Shown: positions 24,816-31,773 of the stretch, one piece after another | How the letters are laid out: each line of letters opens with the position of its first letter | Numbering within the stretch: the stretch's first letter is position 1 | NCBI GenBank assembly: GCA_051877705.1 | Contig: JBJEJD010000175.1 | Span: 1-36,507 of the forward strand | Source: Coprococcus_A sp051877705 | GTDB lineage: Bacteria > Bacillota > Clostridia > Lachnospirales > Lachnospiraceae | Direction: 5' to 3' | DNA: 36,507 nt | Program-made: the position numbers and the translations under genes | Notes under the pieces: generated by a model | What the model was told of the DNA's origin: nothing | Seen by the model: only the letters and a program-made list of their open reading frames with translations | The model's database searches: none

Positions 24816-27185
24816 CTATTCATTCTTTTTATTTATTATATTCATACCGTAAACTGCCTGACCCAGTGCGATCCCTCCGTCATTTGGAGGAATCATACGG
24901 TGCCGCAGCACCTGAAATCCTTTATCTGATAATAATTCATCCGTAAGCCGCAGCAGCAGCCGGTTCTGAAATACGCCTCCGCTTAAAGCCACCTTATTAC
25001 ATCCTGTTTCCATCCGGAGGCGGATACATGTCTCCGCAATCTGTTTTGCAAGCATCTCATGGAAATAGTATGCAAGCTTTCCTTCTTCTTCTCCCGCCAG
25101 CCTTGCTTCCACAATGGCTTCAATCAACGCTCCCGTATTGAGGATCATCCGGTCTTCGCGATTCCCTGACAAAAGAGGAAAGGCTTTCTCATCTATTGCC
25201 GCAAATTCCGGATTCCCGCATGGCTTTTCCCATTCTCCCTCCACGGATCCTCCGGCTGCCTTTTCCCAGGCTTCCGCCGCAAATTCCAGCGATGTGGATG
25301 CCTCACCTTCAAAGGTAGATGCCCGCCGGATACCCAGAATAGCACTGACACCATCAAATAGACGCCCTGCACTGGTGGACTGAACAGCATTGATCTTCCT
25401 GTCTGCCATGGCAAACTGCACCTTACATTCAGCTTCACTGCACAAACCAAGCTGCAGAATCATATCACGGGCCTTTTCCCTGTCTCTGATCCTTCCATAT
25501 ATCAGCGACACAGCAATGCGCCAGCCTTCCCTGGCAGAGATATCGCCGCCGATCTGCAGAAACGGTTCAATACTTCCCAGACGGGTGAAATCATGATAAT
25601 CTGCCAGCAGTATTTCTCCGCCCCACACAGTACCATCGGTTCCATAGCCCGTTCCATCAAAGGATACACCGATTACCGGACCGGAACAGTCATTTTCAGC
25701 CATACATGACAGGATATGGGCATAATGATGCTGAACTTTGATCACGGGAAGTCCCATTTCCTCAGCTATCAATGTGGCATTATACCTTGGATGAAGATCG
25801 CAGATCACCACCGACGGCTGCACCTCCAGCAGCGTTTCCAGCCTGCCGATTGTCTCCCGCAGGGCTTTCACTGTCCTCAGATCCTCCAGATCCCCCACAT
25901 ACGGAGACGGATAAAAACGCCCGTCCACACCAATACAGAATGTATTCTTCAATTCACCGCCCACAGCCAGAACCTGACCCTGCCATGGATCTGATACCAT
26001 CAGCGGAAGCGGCGCATATCCTCTGGAACGCCGGATCATATAAGGCTCACCCTTATAATCATCCATGACTGAATCATCGGCCCGTATACGGATCTTCCGG
26101 TTATGGGACAGCATACAGTCACAAAGATGGGACAGCTCCGCCACTGCATCATCATCATCCCGGCAGATAGGCGCTCCGGAAGTATTGCCGCTGGTCATGA
26201 CCAGACAATCCGGCATCTTTATCCCATCATCATAATCGAATAACAGCAGCTGAACCGGTGCGTAGGGCAGCATAACGCCAATCTTTGGATTGCCCGGTGC
26301 CGCCGAAGGGCAGATACTGCCGCCATCCCGACGTTCCAGCAGGAGAATAGGTTTCTGATGACCATTCATCACTTCCTCCTGCTCCGCCGTCACAAGACAT
26401 TCCTTCTTTACAGCTTCCATATTGCGGGCCATGACCGCAAATGGTTTGACCGGCCGCTTTTTCAGCTGCCTCAGCCTGCTGACTGCCTCCTCATTGGTAG
26501 CATCGCAGCAGAGATGAAAACCACCGATACCCTTGATGGCCACGATACCACCTTCCCGAATGACCTTTCGGGTATAAGTAATAGCTTCACGCCCCCGCTC
26601 TTCTCTGCCGATCAGATACACTTCAGGGCCACAGTCATTGCAGCAGACCGGCTGTGCATCAAAACGTCGGGTTTCCGGATCGTAATACTCCTCCGAACAG
26701 GACGGACACATGGGAAATTCTTTCATACTGGTCCGTTCCCTGTCATAGGGCAGCGAATCCAGAATCGTCAGCCTCGGCCCACAGCAGGTACAATTGATAA
26801 ACGGATGCAGATACCGTCTGTTGGACGGATCATACATTTCCTCCTTACACTCATCACAAATGGCAATATCCGGTGAAACGAATATCTCACCTTTTGTCTT
26901 CTCACTCTCTATGATATCAAAATCCTCAAAGGAAGGCGCCTCTGCCGCCGATTCTACGCTGATCTTAAGAATGGCCGCACGTTTCGGAGGACGTTTCTCC
27001 AGATCCTCCAAAAAACCATTGACCTGCTCCGGCCTCCCCTGAGCAAATATTTCCACATAAGGGCCTTTATTACAGACACTGCCCCGCACACCATTTTTTG
27101 TGGCATGCCGGCTCACCGTAGGCCTGAACCCCACACCCTGTACAATGCCGTAGACCCGTATTTTTCTGGTAATATCACCTTCCAT
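24816..27185 (-). CDS. hypF: Carbamoyltransferase HypF
   Basis: About 789 residues with the full domain order. An acylphosphatase-like domain (YGIVQGVGFRPTV) comes first, then two zinc fingers (CDECKEEMYDP with CTCCGPRLT; CPSCSEEYYDP with CCNDCGPEV). A YrdC-like domain (KGIGGFHLCCDATN) and a Kae1-like domain (HHYAHILSCMAENDCSG, SFDGTGYGTDG) follow. HypF makes carbamoyl-adenylate from carbamoyl phosphate and transfers it to HypE, the source of the CN ligands. The chosen ATG lies after GAAAGGTGG; a TTG at 27206 would overlap the upstream gene. All zinc cysteines are present. Confidence 0.95.
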   Translation of the reverse strand: MEGDITRKIRVYGIVQGVGFRPTVSRHATKNGVRGSVCNKGPYVEIFAQGRPEQVNGFLEDLEKRPPKRAAILKISVESAAEAPSFEDFDIIESEKTKGEIFVSPDIAICDECKEEMYDPSNRRYLHPFINCTCCGPRLTILDSLPYDRERTSMKEFPMCPSCSEEYYDPETRRFDAQPVCCNDCGPEVYLIGREERGREAITYTRKVIREGGIVAIKGIGGFHLCCDATNEEAVSRLRQLKKRPVKPFAVMARNMEAVKKECLVTAEQEEVMNGHQKPILLLERRDGGSICPSAAPGNPKIGVMLPYAPVQLLLFDYDDGIKMPDCLVMTSGNTSGAPICRDDDDAVAELSHLCDCMLSHNRKIRIRADDSVMDDYKGEPYMIRRSRGYAPLPLMVSDPWQGQVLAVGGELKNTFCIGVDGRFYPSPYVGDLEDLRTVKALRETIGRLETLLEVQPSVVICDLHPRYNATLIAEEMGLPVIKVQHHYAHILSCMAENDCSGPVIGVSFDGTGYGTDGTVWGGEILLADYHDFTRLGSIEPFLQIGGDISAREGWRIAVSLIYGRIRDREKARDMILQLGLCSEAECKVQFAMADRKINAVQSTSAGRLFDGVSAILGIRRASTFEGEASTSLEFAAEAWEKAAGGSVEGEWEKPCGNPEFAAIDEKAFPLLSGNREDRMILNTGALIEAIVEARLAGEEEGKLAYYFHEMLAKQIAETCIRLRMETGCNKVALSGGVFQNRLLLRLTDELLSDKGFQVLRHRMIPPNDGGIALGQAVYGMNIINKKNE

Positions 27186-27202
27186 CGGCTCTGCCACCTT
27201 TC

Positions 27203-28255
27203 TCAAAGCTCAATCAGCTTACCTGACACAGCGAAATGGGTCGTATTAACATATTTTCCTGTGAATTTCGGAATCATCCGCGCCATACATCCGTCGGCAA
27301 AGATCACATCCCATCCGCCTTTTTCCGCCAGTTCTATAAAATCGTCCTCTTCCTTCAGGGCAATATCGCCTTCTTCCTTCAGCTTCGGCCTCATGGCAAA
27401 CCAGCTGCCCACCGTCACTTCCGCACCGCTGCGGGTACGGATCTCATCCCGGATGGCATTGGCAATCACCTGCTGATGCACCACCAGCACCTTTTTGCCT
27501 GTATAATCGTAACCATCATCCGGAATCAATTCTTTTGCCAGAGGGTAACATGCCTCATAAGGTGTGCCGAATTTTTCCTGAAGATATCCGGCAGCTGCCA
27601 GACCAGATGGGGACACTACCAGATTCTTCTCTGCAGCAGATGCCGTCTTCACCGCATCCAGCCCGTCACCCATGCCATAGCATATGATATTTCTATTACA
27701 TGCATCGCTCTCCAGAGCCGCTTTTATTTTCTCCGGGAAATGCAGATCGCTCACATCCTGAGGCGTTGCGCCGATGATCCCTATTCTTCCTGCTTCCACC
27801 GGGAGCTTCTCTATGGCAAAGGCCTTAAACAGCGCCAGATAAGCCTTCTCCTGCCCTGCGTCATACAGCTCCATGCCGTCTGTATCCACCGTTATCACCG
27901 GGAACCCCGTCTTCTTCTCCGTCATACGCCCGAGGGCTTTATAATCCGTGCCGATAACTGCCGGAACCGGCGTACCGATGATGGCCGCAAAGGAGGCCTC
28001 CACCTTGCCCGCCGCATCGGACAATTTTGCCACCAGACGATCGTCCCGGCCGAGAATGGCATCCATATCCCGGAGACCTGCGCTGAAAATGGCACTCTTC
28101 CTTGTAAACCATCTCGGCTCATCAAAGCCACAGACATTGCCAACACATCCGCCCGCATCGCAGATGACCAGAATAGCGCCCAGTTCATACAGAACCGACA
28201 CCGCACCGGACTGATCCGGGGCAAAAGGTGTCAGGTATTTTCTTAATCCCTTCAT
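27203..28255 (-). CDS. Nitrogenase component-1-like protein, subunit A of triad 2
   Basis: 350 residues, shorter than NifD or NifK (about 490-520). It has the superfamily alpha/beta layout: ELGAILVICDAGGC (Cys32, Cys37) followed by Cys42, DEPRWF, AGLRDMDAILGRDD, IIGTPVPAVIGTD with Pro at a second-cluster-Cys position, NIICYGMGDGLDAV and VVSPSGL. Only Cys37 is shared with the triad 1 paralogue. The position matching the FeMo-cofactor Cys of NifD reads Ser, so FeMo-co-type ligation is not evident. The ATG overlaps the stop of subunit B (ATGA). It is followed by hypF. An assembly scaffold (NifE/NifN-like) role is equally possible. Confidence 0.83.
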   Translation of the reverse strand: MKGLRKYLTPFAPDQSGAVSVLYELGAILVICDAGGCVGNVCGFDEPRWFTRKSAIFSAGLRDMDAILGRDDRLVAKLSDAAGKVEASFAAIIGTPVPAVIGTDYKALGRMTEKKTGFPVITVDTDGMELYDAGQEKAYLALFKAFAIEKLPVEAGRIGIIGATPQDVSDLHFPEKIKAALESDACNRNIICYGMGDGLDAVKTASAAEKNLVVSPSGLAAAGYLQEKFGTPYEACYPLAKELIPDDGYDYTGKKVLVVHQQVIANAIRDEIRTRSGAEVTVGSWFAMRPKLKEEGDIALKEEDDFIELAEKGGWDVIFADGCMARMIPKFTGKYVNTTHFAVSGKLIEL

Positions 28256-29550
28256 GCCCGTACCTCCTTTCCCGCCGCAAGCAATGCCTCAAACAAATGC
28301 CTTACACCTGCGTAGCCGTATGGCTGTCTGTCCTGATTCCACACCACATTTGGACAATCCTGATGATAATATCCCGCATCCTTGCCGATGGTCATATTCA
28401 CACCGGAATCTTTGCCGTCATAGTACAGCATGGTCGGTTCCAGATTGGAAAATACCTTCGTCTCCGGGCTCAGAGCCGCCAACTGTTTCACATAAATAAA
28501 ATTCTCCGCCGTAATGGTGCCGTATATCTCAGGCACCTTGAATCCATAACGCACCAGGGCCAGAGAAAGTTCGAAAGCATCGCCGTTCATACACTCTCCC
28601 ACGGCAAAAGACGCCTCCGGACAGCTTTCTCTGAAAGCTGCCACTGCCGCCGAAGCCCTTTTCGCCGGTTCCCTGTCATCAAACTGAACACCCAAAACAT
28701 TGCCAAAAGCCCGGTACTGGCTGCCGATCTTATCAATCTGATAAAGTCTCGTCAGCTCAACAAACGGTATTTTCAGCCTGTCATGAAAATCCTCTGCCGC
28801 AAATCTGGCTTCCGGATGGAGTACCAGATTGAAATTTGCCTCCGCCATCGTCATATATTCATCATAATCCCTGCACCGGGATATCTCATGTATGGTCTTT
28901 ACCCCTGCCTGATGCAGAAGATCATAGAGCTCACAGTCATCCGCCAATGGTGAAAAAAAGCCCAGAAGATTCACCACATTGCCCTTTTTCTTCCTCGGCT
29001 CAAGCAGCGAATACAAAGACTGACGCACATGGACCATAGGAGGCTTCCTTCCCTCACGGGTCAGCGCGTACATATAGCATGGCCGGACAGGAAGCCCCAC
29101 CTGCTCTGTAGCCTTCCGGCAGATACGCTCCATATCCGTTCCCAGCAGCGCATCCACACAGGTGATACAGATCATCACCACTGACGGCTTCTTTTCAAGG
29201 CTGTCACAGACTTCTGCCACTGCCTTTGGTATCTTCTTCAGATGACGTCCTGTCACAATATCCGTCTCATCCATCATCAGATAAAAAAATCGATTGTCAT
29301 ACTCCCTCATGGAACTGATGAGAGAAGTGTTGCGCCCGCAGCATCCCGGCGCCACAATAAGCATCACGGACCCCGGAACTGCCAGCCCCGCACGCTTCAC
29401 GCCGAAGCCCTCCGCTCCCGGCGAGTTAAAAGCCAGCGTCGCCGGCGAACTGTATATCAAATGGGCGCCTGATATGAACTGGGGCGGAATATGCTCTCTG
29501 CCGAGCTTCGCCAGTTCACCTGCTGTACAATAAAAAGCTTCCTGATTCAT
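28252..29550 (-). CDS. Nitrogenase component-1-like protein, subunit B of triad 2
   Basis: 432 residues from the ATG after AAGGAGAAG. Cysteines at superfamily cluster positions are Cys70/Cys71 in APGCCGRNTS and Cys131 in CITCVDALLGTD; Cys71 and Cys131 align with Cys63 and Cys123 of the triad 1 homologue. The N-terminal part shares FNSPGAEGFG with its paralogue. The C-terminus GYAGVRHLFEAL is typical of nitrogenase-like component-1 proteins. It pairs with subunit A, overlapping by 4 bp, and with the NifH-like protein 10 bp upstream. The reaction is unknown; neither tetrapyrrole nor nif genes are adjacent. Confidence 0.83.
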   Translation of the reverse strand: MNQEAFYCTAGELAKLGREHIPPQFISGAHLIYSSPATLAFNSPGAEGFGVKRAGLAVPGSVMLIVAPGCCGRNTSLISSMREYDNRFFYLMMDETDIVTGRHLKKIPKAVAEVCDSLEKKPSVVMICITCVDALLGTDMERICRKATEQVGLPVRPCYMYALTREGRKPPMVHVRQSLYSLLEPRKKKGNVVNLLGFFSPLADDCELYDLLHQAGVKTIHEISRCRDYDEYMTMAEANFNLVLHPEARFAAEDFHDRLKIPFVELTRLYQIDKIGSQYRAFGNVLGVQFDDREPAKRASAAVAAFRESCPEASFAVGECMNGDAFELSLALVRYGFKVPEIYGTITAENFIYVKQLAALSPETKVFSNLEPTMLYYDGKDSGVNMTIGKDAGYYHQDCPNVVWNQDRQPYGYAGVRHLFEALLAAGKEVRA

Positions 29551-29560
29551 ATCTTCTCCT

Positions 29561-30328
29561 TTAAAAAACCTGTTTTGTTTCATTGGCCAGCAAAAGCTCT
29601 GCCAGATCAAAAAATCTCCGGCTGATGGACGAATCCTTATCTCCCTCTATCACCGTCATTCCCTGATCCTCATAGCGGATGATCTCATCACTTCTCGGAA
29701 TCTCACCCACAATTGGAATTCCACTTTTATCCGCAAATGCCTGCACCTTCTCTTTCTCGTTTTCCACATTCCGGTGATTCAGGACAATACCAAATACTCT
29801 CGCATAACTGCGATCCTCAAAATTCTTCACTGCCCTTGAAATGTTATCCGCCGCATACAGGGCCATTTTCTCACCGGAGGTCACAATCAGTACCTTCTCC
29901 GCATAGCCCTCGCGAATCGGAGCCGCAAAACCGCCGCAGACCACATCCCCCAGCACATCATACAAAACCACATCCGGTTTGTATCTCTCGAACAGCTTCA
30001 GATCCTCCAGAAGCTGGAAGGTAGCAATAATACCCCGGCCTGCGCATCCCAGTCCCGGCGTCGGCCCGCCGGTCTCAATGCAGAGCACACCGCCGAAGCC
30101 CTCCCTTGAAATATCCTCCAGCTTCTCCGGTTCCTCATCTTCTTCCCTCATAAAATTCATCACCGGCCTTAACGGCTCTCCTCCCAGCAGATTGATCGTT
30201 GAATCCGCCTTCGGGTCACACCCGATCTGAATCACTCTTTTCCCCATAACAGCAAAAGCAGCCGCCAGATTGGAAGTCACCGTCGACTTCCCGATACCGC
30301 CCTTGCCATAAATCGCAACCTTCAGCAT
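29561..30328 (-). CDS. NifH-like ATPase (reductase) of triad 2, complete
   Basis: About 255 residues. The P-loop is GKGGIGKST, with GCDPKADST as switch I. The [4Fe-4S] ligands are present: Cys96 in GLGCAGRG and Cys132 in LGDVVCGGFAAP, numbered from the first Met and matching the iron protein of nitrogenase. The ATG at 30331 or 30328 (MM) is preceded by GAGGAGG; 30328 has the better spacing. It is the first gene of the operon, after a leader with an intrinsic terminator. It should transfer electrons to the component-1-like pair directly downstream. Sequence between the ligands looks typical of nitrogenase-like reductases rather than MinD proteins. Confidence 0.92.
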   Translation of the reverse strand: MLKVAIYGKGGIGKSTVTSNLAAAFAVMGKRVIQIGCDPKADSTINLLGGEPLRPVMNFMREEDEEPEKLEDISREGFGGVLCIETGGPTPGLGCAGRGIIATFQLLEDLKLFERYKPDVVLYDVLGDVVCGGFAAPIREGYAEKVLIVTSGEKMALYAADNISRAVKNFEDRSYARVFGIVLNHRNVENEKEKVQAFADKSGIPIVGEIPRSDEIIRYEDQGMTVIEGDKDSSISRRFFDLAELLLANETKQVF

Positions 30329-30331
30329 CAT

Positions 30332-30572
30332 ATCCTCCTCATATCACGAAAAAAACTCCTTTACCGACCGGGTAAAGGAGCCATAAAATCTGTACACTTG
30401 TAACAGGATGCACTGCACCATCACATACATTCAGATATTCACAACTATTCCCGCTCGGTTCAACCTTGCCGTCAGAGTCTGTTTTTACTATTAATATACT
30501 TCTGTCATTCGGATAGAAATCACTTCACTACAGCGAATCATTCCGTCTGCCTGCTGATACTGTCATCAGCCT
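30332..30572 (-). promoter_or_regulatory. Structured 5' leader with terminator: candidate riboswitch or attenuator of the operon
   Basis: The transcript from the promoter below would carry about 240 nt before the first gene. Near the 5' end a 6-bp hairpin is visible (30553-30558 with 30565-30570). The centre has several G/C-containing segments able to pair (GGTTGAACC; CGGAATG with CATTCGG). The 3' end is a perfect terminator right before the ribosome binding site. I could not match it to a riboswitch class I know (T-box, cobalamin, Moco, NiCo, TPP and c-di-GMP motifs were considered). Regulation by read-through is the natural reading. Confidence 0.6.
30349..30380 (-). terminator. Intrinsic terminator in the leader, just before the NifH-like gene
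   Basis: On the minus strand, CTCCTTTACC-CGGTC-GGTAAAGGAG forms a perfect 10-bp stem with a 5-nt loop and is followed by seven T. It ends about 18 bp before the first ATG, so unless antitermination occurs, most transcripts should stop before the operon. Confidence 0.85.
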
Positions 30573-30579
30573 GTTTTTT

Positions 30580-30608
30580 ATTATATCATATGTCAAAAAA
30601 AATTGCAC
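30580..30608 (-). promoter_or_regulatory. Promoter of the nitrogenase-like/Hyp operon
   Basis: On the minus strand the extended -10 TGATATAAT (TATAAT at 30585-30580) lies 17 bp after a weak -35, GTGCAA (30608-30603). It overlaps the T-run of the terminator of the upstream membrane-protein gene. Confidence 0.55.
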
Positions 30609-30636
30609 GAGAAATTATACAATTTTTCGTGCAATT
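30593..30636 (-). terminator. Intrinsic terminator of the small membrane-protein gene
   Basis: A stem of about 16 bp with one mismatch (30601-30616 with 30621-30636, loop ATAC) is followed on the minus strand by eight T. It lies 25 bp after the stop of the 71-residue gene. Confidence 0.85.
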
Positions 30637-30661
30637 ATATTCTGAAACTGTAACCTGAAAT

Positions 30662-30877
30662 TTATGCTCTGGAAGTCACCAGCGTCACAATTCCAATCAC
30701 TATCAAAATCGGGAAGGCTAAATAGATCAATCCGCCCACAACCAAAGCAATCAATAGGATCGGAAGAAGCACAACCGTTAAAAGGAACTTCGAGATTCCC
30801 CAGGCCGCTTTAATTCCAAACACCAGCAGCTTTCCAAAAACACAGAGCATACATATCGCAAATAATAATGACAACAT
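30662..30877 (-). CDS. Small membrane protein of unknown function
   Basis: 71 residues, nearly all hydrophobic, with two or three membrane segments (about 3-24, 30-52 and 52-67) and only a few charged residues. The short C-terminus is VTSRA. No family is recognised. A good GGAGAGATAAAG precedes the ATG, and its own terminator follows, so it is transcribed alone. It does not belong to the nitrogenase-like operon although it is on the same strand just upstream. Confidence 0.65.
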   Translation of the reverse strand: MLSLLFAICMLCVFGKLLVFGIKAAWGISKFLLTVVLLPILLIALVVGGLIYLAFPILIVIGIVTLVTSRA

Positions 30878-31192
30878 CTTTATCTCTCCTTCCGCAGGTA
30901 TTTATTCCCGTCTCATCAAAATTAATTATTTCCCTTGTCCGTTTTCAGCTGAGATTTATTTCTCATACCGATCTTTTCACTGAATTCAGGATTCTTCTCC
31001 ATTTTTTCTATCATCCGGGTCAGCCGGATCCTTCTTACTGCATCCACCCTGCCACCTCATTTCTGTCCGCTTACCCTTGCCGTATCTGCATGTTTCCAGT
31101 ATAATAAGAAAGCAGACATAAGTACACATTGAATGCGATGAAATAACTATGTGTATTTCTCTGATTTCGAGACAAAAGAGGGATATTTTATT
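30878..31192. other. Intergenic region upstream of the XRE gene
   Basis: About 315 bp between divergent genes. It contains a promoter for the XRE gene (31077-31105) and presumably one for the small membrane protein. I found no convincing gene, repeat or RNA structure. Confidence 0.55.
31077..31105 (+). promoter_or_regulatory. Promoter for the XRE regulator
   Basis: TTGCCG (31077-31082) and TATAAT (31100-31105) are separated by exactly 17 bp. The predicted leader is about 80 nt. Confidence 0.6.
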
Positions 31193-31708
31193 ATGGGAAA
31201 ACAATCAACCAGAGAAAATAAAAATATTTACCAGTTATGCCGCGAAGAACAGGGCTTAACTCGGGAAAAAGCAAGTGAAAAAATGACCGGCGTATCTGCC
31301 TCCCGAATAGAAAAAATCGAATACGATCTACAGGAACCGACACCTTACGATATTGTCCAGATGGCTGACTGCTATAAAAGGCCGGATCTGTGCAATTACT
31401 ACTGCTCCCACAAATGTGCCATCGGGGCCCGCTATGTTCCGGAAATCGAAGTCTCCGAGCTGTCCAAAATCATTCTGGAGACCATCGCCAGCTTAAATGA
31501 GATCAATCCGCTCACCGGCCGGCTGATCCAGATTGCCCGCGACGGCAAAATAACCGATGATGAGATCAAGGATTTCGCATTCATCAGCAGGAAGCTGGAT
31601 GAAGTTTCCCTCGCCATAGATTCCCTGAATCTGTGGGTCGATAAAACAGCCAGTGAAAATAATCTGAATATCGATCTGCTTAATGCCGAAAAGGAAAAGC
31701 TCAGATAA
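31193..31708 (+). CDS. XRE-family regulator with a cysteine cluster
   Basis: 171 residues from the ATG that follows AGAGGG; a GTG at 31151 would extend it without a better site. Residues about 8-58 are a Cro/CI-type helix-turn-helix (LTREKASEKMTGVSASRIEKIE). It is followed by CYKRPDLCNYYCSHKCAIG, with Cys60, Cys67, Cys71 and Cys75, a spacing that could bind an Fe-S cluster or zinc. The C-terminal half is helical (EIEVSELSKIILETIASLNEINPLTGRLI) and probably mediates oligomerisation. It lacks an adjacent co-oriented partner gene. A redox- or metal-responsive regulator is a plausible inference. Confidence 0.85.
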   Translation: MGKQSTRENKNIYQLCREEQGLTREKASEKMTGVSASRIEKIEYDLQEPTPYDIVQMADCYKRPDLCNYYCSHKCAIGARYVPEIEVSELSKIILETIASLNEINPLTGRLIQIARDGKITDDEIKDFAFISRKLDEVSLAIDSLNLWVDKTASENNLNIDLLNAEKEKLR

Positions 31709-31752
31709 CAAAAGCAACGCATTATTCGGAATAATGCATTGCTTTTGTTATT
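31707..31752 (+). terminator. Strong hairpin terminator after the XRE gene
   Basis: AACAAAAGCAA-C-GCATTATT and AATAATGC-A-TTGCTTTTGTT pair over about 20 bp with one internal mismatch and a very short loop. The stem begins at the stop codon. Sequence after it is AT-rich, and the hairpin probably works in both directions between the convergent genes. Confidence 0.75.
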
Positions 31753-31773
31753 AAAAAATATTATTCTTACCTG

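Noticed and set aside
27236..28246. Long antisense frame of 336 codons opposite a component-1-like gene
   Set aside because: No ribosome binding site or recognisable domain; the opposite strand is a clear conserved gene.
19116..30331. Classical nitrogen-fixing nif cluster
   Set aside because: No NifB, NifE/N/V signatures, the component-1 proteins are short with few cysteines and lack the FeMo-co Cys, so nitrogen fixation is not supported.
30340..30572. Leader as a T-box, cobalamin, Moco, NiCo, TPP or c-di-GMP riboswitch
   Set aside because: None of their core motifs could be matched by eye; an AGCAGGCA resembling the NiCo class is not followed by the rest of that consensus.
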